From Ignavibacteriales bacterium (GTDB taxonomy: Bacteria; Bacteroidota; Ignavibacteria; Ignavibacteriales; Ignavibacteriaceae): a DNA stretch of 64,000 bases. Position 1 is the stretch's first letter; the number at the start of each line of letters is the position of its first letter. Location: assembly GCA_016707585.1 (NCBI GenBank), contig JADJHL010000011.1, positions 124,001 to 188,000 on the forward strand, written 5' to 3'. Below the pieces are notes generated by a model. It was not told the DNA's origin, did not search any database, and saw only the letters and a list, made by a program, of their open reading frames with translations. The translations under genes and the position numbers were made by a program. This document shows, in pieces, positions 25,606 through 34,488 of this stretch.

Positions 25606-26795
25606 ATATCAAGTAAAGCCATTCCACCCTCGGAAGTTTCTTTGTAGATACTTGGTAAATCGTGTCCGGTTTGGTTCATAGTTTTTACAATTTTATCAAA
25701 CGATACTAAATGTCTTCCATCAGATAACAAAGCAAATGTTGATGTATTAAGCGCACGCTCAGCAGCAAAAGCATTTCTTTCAATACAAGGTACCTGCACC
25801 AAACCATTTATCGGATCGCAAGTTAAACCAAGATGATGCTCGATTCCCATTTCAGCAGCATATTCGATCTGGTATGGAGTTCCACCAAGTAATTGTGTGG
25901 CCGCAGCAGAAGCCATTGCACACGCAGTTCCGATTTCTCCCTGGCATCCAACCTTTGCCCCTGAGATAGAAGCATTTTCTTTAACGATATTACCGATCAA
26001 GCCCGCAGTTGCAAGTGCGCGTAAAATCTTTTCATCAGAAAAAGTAAAACTATCTTGTAGATATTTTAAAACTGCAGGAACAACTCCGCTTGAGCCACAA
26101 GTTGGCGCTGTAACAATTTTTCCCCCAGAAGCATTTTCTTCTGTAACCGCAAGAGCATAAGAAAATATTAATGTTTTTTCTTTTAATGATCCGCTAAAAT
26201 TTTTTGCACGCACAAAATAGGATGATGCTTTTCTTGCTAGTCCTAATCCACCGGGCAAAATTCCATCGCTATCAATTCCACGCTTTATAGAATCTTGCAT
26301 AATTGACCAGACATCACGAAGATAATCGTAAATTTCTTTTCCTTCAGTTAACTCAACATATTCCCAAAAGGATCTTCCTGATTTTTTTGACCAGCTAATC
26401 AAATCCTTCATCGTTGTTAAATCATAAACTTTGTTTTCACTTTCATCAGATTCATAATCAGTAATCTTTCCTCCACCAACGCTGTAAACAGTCCATTCAC
26501 CCAATAGTTTTTTAGAAGCATCGTGTGCTTTTAATTGCAATGCGTTTGGATGTCTTGTTAAAAACGTTTCAGGCTGCCAATCAATTGTTAATTCTGCGGG
26601 ATTTAATGCATCAGCCAAAGCAATATCAGTTTGATGCCCTTTGCCTGTTGCAGCCAAACTTCCATACAATATTACGTTAAAAAATTTTGCATCTGGATAT
26701 TTAGATTTGAAAATTTCAGCAGCTTTTCGCGGTCCCATTGTATGGCTGCTTGATGGACCATTGCCAATTCTATAAATCTCTTTTATTGATTCCAT
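25602..26795 (-). CDS. sdaA: L-serine ammonia-lyase, single-chain iron-sulfur type
   Basis: Converts L-serine to pyruvate and ammonia with a [4Fe-4S] cluster. The 397-aa chain carries a short beta-type N-terminal domain (IGNGPSSSHTMGPRKAA) and the alpha-type catalytic domain. Cluster and active-site cysteines are in APTCGSSG, GCQGEIGTAC and LTCDPINGLVQVPCIERNA. The ATG at 26795 matches the family start (MESIKEIYRIG); an extension to 26825 is unlikely. Monocistronic, divergent from a peptidyl-prolyl isomerase and convergent with the esterase. It fits amino-acid catabolism after peptide uptake. Confidence 0.95.
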   Translation of the reverse strand: MESIKEIYRIGNGPSSSHTMGPRKAAEIFKSKYPDAKFFNVILYGSLAATGKGHQTDIALADALNPAELTIDWQPETFLTRHPNALQLKAHDASKKLLGEWTVYSVGGGKITDYESDESENKVYDLTTMKDLISWSKKSGRSFWEYVELTEGKEIYDYLRDVWSIMQDSIKRGIDSDGILPGGLGLARKASSYFVRAKNFSGSLKEKTLIFSYALAVTEENASGGKIVTAPTCGSSGVVPAVLKYLQDSFTFSDEKILRALATAGLIGNIVKENASISGAKVGCQGEIGTACAMASAAATQLLGGTPYQIEYAAEMGIEHHLGLTCDPINGLVQVPCIERNAFAAERALNTSTFALLSDGRHLVSFDKIVKTMNQTGHDLPSIYKETSEGGMALLDI

Positions 26796-26960
26796 AATCT
26801 TTAACTCTTCATTATTGCAAAACAAAGTTACAAACTTTGGCTGGATTAATTAATCGCAATAATTAATTCGACTATTTATCCCTGTTTTTGCAACACAGTT
26901 TTTTTTATAAAGACCAGATTAGTTATTTTGTCTCATCAATTAAATTTATTAGGAAATTAA

Positions 26961-27449
26961 ATGGCAATAGAATTAAACAAGGTTGTAACATTAAACTTTA
27001 CATTATCAGATGAAACCGGCAATGTTTTAGATTCAACAGATCAGGGCGGACCATTTTCATATATTTCTGGAAGCGGAATGGTTTTACCAAAGCTGGAAGA
27101 AGCTGTTAATGGAATGATTATCGGAACAAAAAAGCAATTGAAACTAGATGCAAAAGATGGTTATGGCGAATATAATGAAGACGCAATTCAAGCAGTTGGC
27201 AAAGAAAATTTTCCACAGGATTTTATTTTAGAAGCTGGCATGGAATATATGGCAAGTAATCCTGATGGAGTTCAAATGCCATTTGTAATTACAAGTGTTG
27301 AAGATGAAACAGTTACAATTGATTTCAATCATCCTCTTGCAGGAAAAAACTTAAACTTTGATTTAGAACTGCTTGATGTTAGAGATGCTACGGCCGAAGA
27401 ACTTGCTCATGGTCATGTTCACGGAGCTGGCGGACACCACCATCATTAA
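26961..27449 (+). CDS. SlyD-like FKBP peptidyl-prolyl isomerase
   Basis: A 162-aa protein of SlyD architecture. The FKBP halves are VVTLNFTLSDETGNVLDST and LDLDVRD-like C-terminal strands, with the IF (insert-in-flap) chaperone domain between (residues about 70-125: LDAKDGYGEYNEDAIQ to VTIDFNHPLAGKNL). The tail is histidine-rich (HGHVHGAGGHHHH), as in SlyD, where it binds nickel. It catalyses prolyl isomerisation and holds unfolded chains in the cytoplasm, with possible metal delivery. Followed by a clear terminator. Confidence 0.9.
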   Translation: MAIELNKVVTLNFTLSDETGNVLDSTDQGGPFSYISGSGMVLPKLEEAVNGMIIGTKKQLKLDAKDGYGEYNEDAIQAVGKENFPQDFILEAGMEYMASNPDGVQMPFVITSVEDETVTIDFNHPLAGKNLNFDLELLDVRDATAEELAHGHVHGAGGHHHH

Positions 27450-27488
27450 TGTACAATGGTCAATTAACAATGTACAATTAAAATTTAG

Positions 27489-27520
27489 GAGGATTGAGAT
27501 TATTTCAATCCTCTTTTTTT
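27489..27520 (+). terminator. Intrinsic terminator
   Basis: GAGGATTGA-GATTATT-TCAATCCTC followed by a run of seven T, after the SlyD-like gene. Confidence 0.85.
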
Positions 27521-27557
27521 ATGTCATACTGAGTGGCAATGCCATCGAAGTACGAAT

Positions 27558-29435
27558 TTAATCTTTAACTTCTACTTTATTATTACTTGCATCTGCATCA
27601 GGTGTGTTTTTATTTAACAACTCAACCAATTTTACTTTTGATTTTTCCTCTATCTCTAACCAAACTTCTTTATTTCCATTTTCCCAAATTGATGTTGAAG
27701 CAAGTAATTTTGTTTGTGAACCATCTTCAAGTATTAATGTTAAATCAATTGGTAGGGGAAGATTACCAACATTCTCAATCAATATTTTTGTTTTACCATT
27801 TTCCGTCTTTAAATCTTTAATTGCCAGATCAGGGATATGTGATTCAAAAAACCACGGATTCCAGAACCAGCTTAAATCCTTTTTTGCAACATCTTCAAAT
27901 GTGTAAAAGCAGTCCCAGGGTGTAGGATGTTTTCCATTCCACCTTGCAATAAATTCTTTTAAACCTTTTGCAAACAATTCTTCTCCCAAGGCAGACTTAA
28001 GCATTTCGTAAGCTAGAGCTGGTTTGTAATAACTTATCATACTTAAATGTGGATCGCGTGAAAGCACAGATGGAAGTATCATTGGAATATCCATTTCATT
28101 TCCTGCCCATTTAGAAAATCCAACTGCCGCACGAGTTCTGTGATCAAATTTGGAAAGTTCTATTTGTAAATCCCACGGAAGAAAATATGCCATTCCTTCA
28201 TCCATCCAACCATAGCGCGTTTCATTCGTACCAACATAAAATGGAAAATACATATGGGCAATTTCGTGAGTGGTTACATAAACATCATTAATTGTGTTAG
28301 AAAATTGTCCATCGTTTACAATCATTGGAAACTCCATTCCACCATCGCCGTTAAAAACCGTTATTTGAGGATATGGATAAATTACCCCAGGCATTTCTTT
28401 AGAGAAAAACTCAATTGATCTTTTCGCCATTGTTGCAGCCTGAGTAAAGAAATCTGAAGCAGGATTGTATGCTGAAAAACAGGCTACTCTTTTTCCTGGC
28501 TCAATTTCAATGCTTGTTCCATCCCACAAATAAAAATCACTCATACCAAAAGCAAAATCTGAAATATTATTTACGGAATACTTAAATGTTGTAAATCCAT
28601 TTTGATGTTTATAAATTTCTTTTCCGCTGTCTTGCTTGGTAACGATGTTAATTAAATTATCTGATGTAAGAGATTCATTATATCTTTTTAAATAAACATC
28701 ATTAAAAACTTCTTTTGGATTTTGCAGCATTCCAGTTGCCCAAATACCAAAACCCTTTGGAACTTTTATTTCAACATTTATATCAGAATAATCAAAATAA
28801 AATTCATGCTCGGCATTATAACTAATCATATCCCAGCCGCGTATATCATCATAAACTGCAACTTTGGGATACCAGTAACCAACAAAAAAAGTTGATTCGC
28901 CGTAAGAGCCAATTCGTATATCAGTTCCTTTTGGAATTATAAAATTCCAATCAACATTAATTTCTTTGTTGGATTTTGGTGGAAGTGGTGAAGATAATTT
29001 TATTATAAGATTAGATCCCTGGTACGTTATTAACTTATCATTAACATTTAAACTTAAATTATTACCATCAACAGTTAATTTGCTTAGCTTTACTCCATCA
29101 GTTACTGTTTCAGGATTTAGTTCTGTGTTTCTTGCGGCACCTTTTTTATACATATCCTGGTAAAGTTTTAGTACAATATTTTTTAGGGTATCGGGACTAT
29201 TATTAAAGTAAATTATTTTTTCAGTTCCTGTTAACAATCTTGTTTTTGGTTCAATCTCTGCTTTGATATTATACGCAGAATAATTTTGCCAGTAATTGGA
29301 CCCTGGTTTTCCATCGTAAGATCTAGTTTGAGTAGTATAAGTTTTTTTAATTTCTTTTGGCATTTTTAAATCTGAAGCAAAGTTTAGGGATAAAGAAATC
29401 AAAAATATTAGTGAAGAAGTAATGATAAATTTCAT
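27558..29435 (-). CDS. Secreted M1-family zinc metallopeptidase
   Basis: A 625-aa protein. A signal peptide (MKFIITSSLIFLISLSLNFA) leads into the beta-rich N-terminal domain of M1 peptidases (residues about 45-240), then the catalytic domain. The zinc motif is THEIAHMYF with the third ligand Glu in WMDEGMAYF (HEXXH-x18-E), near residues 388-412. NGDGGMEFPM is a form of the GxMEN exopeptidase loop; the N replaced by FP suggests altered substrate handling. The C-terminal ~90 residues are a beta-domain. I chose the ATG at 29435, with AAGGAA upstream, over an in-frame ATG at 29489 that precedes the signal peptide. Extracytoplasmic peptide hydrolysis is the likely role. Confidence 0.88.
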   Translation of the reverse strand: MKFIITSSLIFLISLSLNFASDLKMPKEIKKTYTTQTRSYDGKPGSNYWQNYSAYNIKAEIEPKTRLLTGTEKIIYFNNSPDTLKNIVLKLYQDMYKKGAARNTELNPETVTDGVKLSKLTVDGNNLSLNVNDKLITYQGSNLIIKLSSPLPPKSNKEINVDWNFIIPKGTDIRIGSYGESTFFVGYWYPKVAVYDDIRGWDMISYNAEHEFYFDYSDINVEIKVPKGFGIWATGMLQNPKEVFNDVYLKRYNESLTSDNLINIVTKQDSGKEIYKHQNGFTTFKYSVNNISDFAFGMSDFYLWDGTSIEIEPGKRVACFSAYNPASDFFTQAATMAKRSIEFFSKEMPGVIYPYPQITVFNGDGGMEFPMIVNDGQFSNTINDVYVTTHEIAHMYFPFYVGTNETRYGWMDEGMAYFLPWDLQIELSKFDHRTRAAVGFSKWAGNEMDIPMILPSVLSRDPHLSMISYYKPALAYEMLKSALGEELFAKGLKEFIARWNGKHPTPWDCFYTFEDVAKKDLSWFWNPWFFESHIPDLAIKDLKTENGKTKILIENVGNLPLPIDLTLILEDGSQTKLLASTSIWENGNKEVWLEIEEKSKVKLVELLNKNTPDADASNNKVEVKD

Positions 29436-29564
29436 ACTGGTTTTTCCTTGGTATGTTTGATTGCTAATTTTAGGTGTAAAGTTTATCATATTTAATTATT
29501 AAGAAAAGAATTATTTGATAAACGGCTAAATACAAAATCTAATTAACGAAAAGTATAATTTTAA

Positions 29565-29897
29565 ATGAAAATAGAATCACCCCGAAGCATTGATGAGTTT
29601 TTAAACATATCCAAAATAAATACTGCGGTATGTTTTTACTTAAGCACTCCCGAATGCAATGTTTGCAAAGTGTTAAAACCAAAAGTAGTTGAAATGATTG
29701 AGAATGATCTTCCTGAAATAAAATATTGTTATGTGGATTTAAACGAAGCAAAAGAAATATCAGGACAGCTTTCTATCTTTTCAGTTCCAACAATTCTTGT
29801 TTATTTTGAAGGCAAGGAAACTATTCGAGTATCACGCAATGTACATCTTGAAGAATTACGTGAACAGATTGAACGTTATTACAAAATGATTTTTTGA
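29565..29897 (+). CDS. Thioredoxin-like protein (CNVC active site)
   Basis: A 110-aa thioredoxin-fold protein. The active site is TPECNVCKVLKPKV, C-x-x-C at Cys31 and Cys34, but with E-C-N-V-C in place of W-C-G-P-C. The cis-proline segment is IFSVPTILVYFEGKE. Cytosolic, no signal. It resembles stand-alone thioredoxin-family proteins that reduce specific partners. Divergent from the M1 peptidase gene. Confidence 0.82.
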   Translation: MKIESPRSIDEFLNISKINTAVCFYLSTPECNVCKVLKPKVVEMIENDLPEIKYCYVDLNEAKEISGQLSIFSVPTILVYFEGKETIRVSRNVHLEELREQIERYYKMIF

Positions 29898-29911
29898 TAA
29901 TTATTTTTTGT

Positions 29912-29936
29912 AGCGCAGGACTCCAGTCCTGCGACT
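29912..29936. repeat. Palindromic dispersed repeat (CGCAGG family, second copy)
   Basis: CGCAGGACT-CC-AGTCCTGCG at 29914-29933, framed by GTAG and ACTAT. Compare 6822-6883, which carries the same CGCAGG...CCTGCG arms. Confidence 0.7.
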
Positions 29937-29958
29937 ATGAATTATAAAGGAGATTGTA

Positions 29959-30618
29959 ATGAAAAAAATATTATTAGCACTAACAATTACCGCAACCTTT
30001 TATTTTGCTGGATGTGATAAAGTAACTGACCCGGAAGAAAGCCTGGGAAATATAACAGCCAAACAAAAAGTTGATGAGGTTTTACAAAAAGCAAGATTAG
30101 ATTTTGCAACCGATGCAAAGTTATCTGCTATTTATGGTTGGAATGTAGATGAAAATGGTAATGTTGATTTACTTAAAACAGATAACGCGTATGTTTATAT
30201 AGTTCAATCGAATCAATTACAAGAAAATGCGTTTTACGTTCCGGTATTTGCTGCCGGACCAATAGAATCACCAATAAACTTTACAACCATGCTTTCATTT
30301 GTTAAAGACAGTACTGCGAGCGATATTCTTGATAGAGTTTTTGGCAGGCTTTCAACACTTGCGATAGATCCGAATGCAAATTATAAAGATAGTCCTGCCA
30401 CAATAGATACAGCCCTTACACACGGCGGCACTAGTTTTATTACACAAAACATTGGAGCCCAAATAGATATGTTTTTGTTGCCGAGTAAATCTATTGATAC
30501 AACACTTACGGTAAACAACTCCGCTGATTGGATAGTTAATTTTTATAGTGATACAAAATCTTTAGTGTTGTGGATAAGAAGCGATAATGGACAGGTTATA
30601 CCGCTTTCTGGAAATTAA
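29959..30618 (+). CDS. Putative lipoprotein, unknown function
   Basis: A 219-aa protein with a lipoprotein signal (MKKILLALTITATFYFAGC, Cys19). The mature part starts DKVTDPEESLGNITAKQKVDE, then a mixed alpha/beta domain (AYVYIVQSNQLQENAFYVP; WIVNFYSDTKSLVLWIRS). No family recognised. AAGGAG lies before the ATG. It stands alone and converges with the lytic transglycosylase gene. Confidence 0.65.
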   Translation: MKKILLALTITATFYFAGCDKVTDPEESLGNITAKQKVDEVLQKARLDFATDAKLSAIYGWNVDENGNVDLLKTDNAYVYIVQSNQLQENAFYVPVFAAGPIESPINFTTMLSFVKDSTASDILDRVFGRLSTLAIDPNANYKDSPATIDTALTHGGTSFITQNIGAQIDMFLLPSKSIDTTLTVNNSADWIVNFYSDTKSLVLWIRSDNGQVIPLSGN

Positions 30619-30645
30619 AAAAGCGATTCCTGTGAATCGCTTAAA
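30618..30645 (-). terminator. Terminator between convergent genes
   Basis: AAGCGATTC-CTGT-GAATCGCTT at 30621-30642. The T-run appears on the minus strand, so it mainly serves the lytic transglycosylase gene. Confidence 0.75.
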
Positions 30646-30677
30646 CGACAATTGATGAGTGTTAAATTCTAATTCAT

Positions 30678-31640
30678 CTACTCCCTTATAAGATTAATGC
30701 TCCCTTCTTCGGGAACTTTAATTTTATACAAAGTGCTGGTTTTATTTTTAAGTTCAGTATCACGTAGCCACGGATTATAAAGTTTAAGTGTTTTATAATT
30801 TACACCAAGAGATGAAGCATAATCTGCAAAGTTAGTAACTGAAGTATTTAGATCAACTTCCTTAAACTTAAGTGGTTTATATAAATCTTCTGCTTTCAAA
30901 TCATAACCATAAGCAGAAGGATTTTCCATAATTAATTTCATTGCAATAATTCTTGAAACATAGCGTGATGTTTCAGACCCAAGAACAAGATTCCAATAAT
31001 TAGTAGATTTTTGTAATCCGCTCCATTTTTCAATTCCATTTATGCCAGCGTTGTAAGAAGCCGCAGCCATTGTCCAGTTGCCAAATGAATTGTATGAAGC
31101 ATTAAGATATTTACAAGCCGCGATTGTTGATTTTTCAATATTGTATCTTTCATCAATTTGCTCATTTACTTCTAATCCATATTGTGCTGCTGCGGATTTT
31201 ATAAATTGCCAGTAGCCCGTGGCTCCCGCTGACGAAACAGCATTTTCTAAGTTGCTTTCTATAACTGCAAGATATTTAAAATCATCGGGAATATTATTTG
31301 CTTTTAGTATTGGTTCAATAACGTGGAACCATCTTGCAGATCTTTTTATTGCAAGTATTGTTGAGCTATGCCAGTAAGTGTTTACCAAAATTTCACGATC
31401 TACTCTTTCATATACTTCAAAGTTTTCTAATGGAACTCCTTCACCAAATATTGTAACGTGATTTGGAATTTTTGGTGAAATAATTTTATACTCCTGTGGA
31501 AAAGAATCGTTCGTATAGTTTGCAAAAAATAAATTTGTTCCAATAAACAGTACTCCAAATAAAAACACAATAACAGCTAAAGGCATTTTTAACTTTTGGT
31601 TCTTAATGAAAACATCTTTAAATCGTTTTAGAAAATTCAT
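30678..31640 (-). CDS. MltD-like membrane-bound lytic transglycosylase, no LysM
   Basis: A 320-aa protein with one N-terminal membrane helix (LAVIVFLFGVLFIGTNLFF). Its SLT domain (residues about 110-215) has the catalytic Glu in AVIESNLE, GYWQFIKSAAAQYGL, and the AAASYNAG block typical of family 1 transglycosylases. It cleaves peptidoglycan glycan strands in the periplasm. MltD proteins usually end in LysM repeats; here the C-terminal ~85 residues (YDLKAEDLYKPLKFKEVDL onward) are a short LysM-like remnant at best. The ATG at 31640 has AAGGA at proper distance. Confidence 0.85.
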   Translation of the reverse strand: MNFLKRFKDVFIKNQKLKMPLAVIVFLFGVLFIGTNLFFANYTNDSFPQEYKIISPKIPNHVTIFGEGVPLENFEVYERVDREILVNTYWHSSTILAIKRSARWFHVIEPILKANNIPDDFKYLAVIESNLENAVSSAGATGYWQFIKSAAAQYGLEVNEQIDERYNIEKSTIAACKYLNASYNSFGNWTMAAASYNAGINGIEKWSGLQKSTNYWNLVLGSETSRYVSRIIAMKLIMENPSAYGYDLKAEDLYKPLKFKEVDLNTSVTNFADYASSLGVNYKTLKLYNPWLRDTELKNKTSTLYKIKVPEEGSINLIRE

Positions 31641-31732
31641 TATCATTCCTTAAAATTTATATTGCATAATAAAAAAATGTGGGTGAATAACGAAGACAAA
31701 AACTATTCTTGTAATGATTAAATTATTATTTT

Positions 31733-31790
31733 CTCTGTAGAACTTTAGGAAAGAAGTTCTTACACGGAGTACCACAGAGTTTACACTGAG
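31733..31790. repeat. Dispersed imperfect repeat (CTCTGT...ACAGAG)
   Basis: CTCTGT (31733-31738) and ACAGAG (31773-31778) frame words such as ACACGGAG and TTACACTGAG. Related in wording to the inverted repeats at 14653 and 41871, but shorter. Confidence 0.45.
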
Positions 31791-31822
31791 CGACATAGAA
31801 GAAAAACAAAACGAAAAGAAAT

Positions 31823-32278
31823 ATGGATGAAGTAAAATCAAACAAAGATTATAATCCCGAAATGCATTCTGCTGAACACATTTTAAATCAAACAATGGTA
31901 AGAATGTTTAATAAAGGAAGATCATTTTCAAATCATATTGAAAAGAAAAAATCTAAATGTGATTATCATTTTGATCGTAATCTTACTGAAGAAGAAGTTG
32001 AAACAATAAACAAAAAAGTAAATGAAGTTATTACTCAGGATTTAAAAGTAACAGAAGAATTTCTTAAAAGAGAAGAGGCAATTAATAACTTCAAACTTTC
32101 TCAACTGCCGCATGATGCTGGCGATACAATTCGCATTATTAAAATTGGGGATTATGATGCCTGTCCGTGCAGCGGCGTTCATGTTTCATCTACTAAAGAA
32201 ATTGGAAAATTTCAAATAATCTCAACAGGTTTTGAAGATGGAATTTTAAGGGTAAGATTTAAATTGCCAAAAAATTAA
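31823..32278 (+). CDS. AlaX-type tRNA-editing domain protein
   Basis: A 151-aa stand-alone second-additional-domain (SAD) of alanyl/threonyl-tRNA synthetases. The four zinc ligands are seen in HSAEHIL (H-x-x-x-H) and CPCSGVHVS (C-x-x-x-H). Such AlaX proteins hydrolyse mis-acylated Ser- or Gly-tRNA(Ala), or act on related tRNAs, in trans. It lacks the glycine-rich extension of longer AlaX forms (AlaX-S size). Monocistronic, followed by a paired repeat. Confidence 0.87.
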   Translation: MDEVKSNKDYNPEMHSAEHILNQTMVRMFNKGRSFSNHIEKKKSKCDYHFDRNLTEEEVETINKKVNEVITQDLKVTEEFLKREEAINNFKLSQLPHDAGDTIRIIKIGDYDACPCSGVHVSSTKEIGKFQIISTGFEDGILRVRFKLPKN

Positions 32279-32309
32279 GACGTTATATCAAAAATTAAAT
32301 ATTAGAATT

Positions 32310-32376
32310 GTCATTCCCACGAAAGTGGGAATCCATTTTTTTAGTCATTCTGGATTCCCGTTTCCACAGGAATGAC
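32310..32376. repeat. Paired palindromic repeat (GTCATTCCC family, copy 3)
   Basis: The left unit matches the first unit at 1189 over at least the 20 bases GTCATTCCCACGAAAGTGGG. The right unit is GGATTCCCGTTTCCACAGGA then ATGAC. It lies between convergent genes like copy 1. Confidence 0.8.
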
Positions 32377-32413
32377 AAGTTTTAAGCATTGAGACTACTT
32401 CTCAGAGCTGTTT

Positions 32414-34291
32414 TTACTTACTTAAAATTTCTTCTATCTGATCCATAACTTTATTCATCTTCTTCATCGTCAATTCAAATGGTTCGGGAGATAACGGATC
32501 AATTCCGGCATCTTTAATTAACTCTACTGCATATTTGGAACCGCCGCCGTTTAATATTTTATAAAAATTATCTACAGCAGGATTTCCTTCAGTAACAATT
32601 TTTTCTGCAAATGCAGTCGCATAAATAAGTGAAGTTGAATATTGGAAAACATAATAAGTGTATCCCATAAAATGAGGAATGTAAGACCACTCATATTGTA
32701 TGTAAGGATCAACAACACAATGTCCGGCATCGTGTCCATAATATTTTTTTACAATATCATAATAAATATTACAAAGATCATCACCTGTTAATGGTTGTCC
32801 TTCTTCAACTCTTTTGTGGATTTGAAGTTCAAACTCAGCAAAAGATGTTTGACGGAAAATTGTTGTGCGTAATAAATCAAGATAACTGCCGAGCAAGAAA
32901 AGTTTTTCATCATCGTTCTTTGCATTCTTTACCATATAATTATTAAGCAAAGTTTCATTTATTGTTGATGCAATCTCGGCTACAAAAGTAGCATAATCTG
33001 CTTTTGCAAAAGGTTGGTTTGCGTTTGAATAAAAACTGTGCATCGTGTGGCCAAGTTCATGAGCAAGAGTAGAAAGTGATTCATAATCATCATTCCAGTT
33101 CATTAGAATGTATGGATGAACATCATAAGCTCCGCCTGTAGAATATGCGCCACTTCGTTTTCCTTCGGTTGGAATAAAATCTATCCATCTGTTATTAAAA
33201 GATTTTTTTACAGTTGATAAATATTCAGATTTTAAAGGAGTCAGTGCATCAAGTATTGCTTGCTGACCTTGTTCAACTGTAAAATGTAAATCAACTTTTT
33301 TAACAAGTGCTGTGTATAAATCATAATAATGAAGAGTATCAACACCAAGCAGTCTTTTTTTCAAATCTAAAAAGCGATGGAGTGTTGGAAGATTTTTATT
33401 TACCTGATCAATTAAAGTTGTGTAAACGGAAACAGGAAGATTATCTCCATTTAAAGATGATTGTAAAGTTGATTCATATTTTCTATTCTTTGCAAACACC
33501 CAATCTTTTTTAACCTTACCAACAAGATTAGCTCCAAGAGTGTTTTTAAAATCACCGTAACTATTAAAGAAAGTTTCAAAAACTTTTTTTCTATCATCTT
33601 TGTTTTCAGCAGTTCTAACTCTTGTGTAAGTAGAAGCATCAAGTTCAACTTCTTCTCCGTTTGATAAAGTTATTTTCGGATTTGGTTTTTCTCCATCAGC
33701 AAAAAGAGAGTAAACAGTATTTTGATTTCCTGCGATCAAACCAAAGCTTGCAAGCATTTTCTCTTCTGATTCAGAAAGTGTATGCGGTCTTAAGCGCTGA
33801 ATATTATCAACATATACTGAATAAACATTTAGCTCTGGTTTTTCTTTAAAGAATTTTTCTATTGTTTCTTTGGGTATTAATAATATCTCTGGTTCAAAGA
33901 AAGAAACTGTTTCGCCAAACTTTGTTCCTACAGAAGAAAGTTGTTGCAGCAAAGCTTGATTTTCTGAAATGTTTACATCTTCATTGCTAAGATTGCCGGC
34001 ATATGTATTTGATTTGTAAAATATTTTTAACATACCAAAGTATGAATTTAATGCATCAATAAAAGTTTGTGAATCATTACCAAGCTTACCTTTATATGCC
34101 GTAAAATCATTTATACTGTTTTCAATATTGTTTAGATCTGCTTTCCAGTCATTAATCGAGGGATAAATGTCTGATAAATTCCATTTGTGTTTATCAGGAA
34201 CATCGCTTCGTTTTGGCGATTGTGGAAAAACGGAAGTAACTATTGTTAATACTACAAGAGTATAGAAAAAAACTAATTTTTGTTTGGGCAT
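32414..34291 (-). CDS. pepF: Oligoendopeptidase F-like M3 metallopeptidase, exported
   Basis: A 625-aa M3B peptidase. The zinc site is LAHELGHTMHSFYS (HEXXH near residue 411), with the third ligand in the following helix (FVAEIASTINETLL). PepF of Firmicutes is cytosolic; this protein has an N-terminal hydrophobic leader (LVFFYTLVVLTIVTSVFPQS), so it is likely periplasmic or surface-located. It cuts short peptides (roughly 5-20 residues in the family). WNLSDIYPS near residue 45 is the usual PepF start. Monocistronic. Confidence 0.9.
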   Translation of the reverse strand: MPKQKLVFFYTLVVLTIVTSVFPQSPKRSDVPDKHKWNLSDIYPSINDWKADLNNIENSINDFTAYKGKLGNDSQTFIDALNSYFGMLKIFYKSNTYAGNLSNEDVNISENQALLQQLSSVGTKFGETVSFFEPEILLIPKETIEKFFKEKPELNVYSVYVDNIQRLRPHTLSESEEKMLASFGLIAGNQNTVYSLFADGEKPNPKITLSNGEEVELDASTYTRVRTAENKDDRKKVFETFFNSYGDFKNTLGANLVGKVKKDWVFAKNRKYESTLQSSLNGDNLPVSVYTTLIDQVNKNLPTLHRFLDLKKRLLGVDTLHYYDLYTALVKKVDLHFTVEQGQQAILDALTPLKSEYLSTVKKSFNNRWIDFIPTEGKRSGAYSTGGAYDVHPYILMNWNDDYESLSTLAHELGHTMHSFYSNANQPFAKADYATFVAEIASTINETLLNNYMVKNAKNDDEKLFLLGSYLDLLRTTIFRQTSFAEFELQIHKRVEEGQPLTGDDLCNIYYDIVKKYYGHDAGHCVVDPYIQYEWSYIPHFMGYTYYVFQYSTSLIYATAFAEKIVTEGNPAVDNFYKILNGGGSKYAVELIKDAGIDPLSPEPFELTMKKMNKVMDQIEEILSK

Positions 34292-34488
34292 CTCTTTACC
34301 TTTAAATATGATTACAATTTTTCAGATTAAACTTAAAAAGAAAAAACCATCATACGAAGAAATTAATGATTAGCGGCTAATAGATTATGATGAGAAAAAA
34401 CTGATAAATTACCTTAAAATAATCCAACTATTCTTTTTTATATTTCTGCCACTAAATCGCACAAATTTTTATTTAAATAGGTTTTACA

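Noticed and set aside
25897..26160. + strand frame within the serine dehydratase gene
   Set aside because: Antisense shadow of a strongly conserved enzyme.
27521..27558. ATGTCATACTGAGTGGC... as a single unit of the GTCATTCCC family
   Set aside because: Only the outer few bases match; no paired hairpin.
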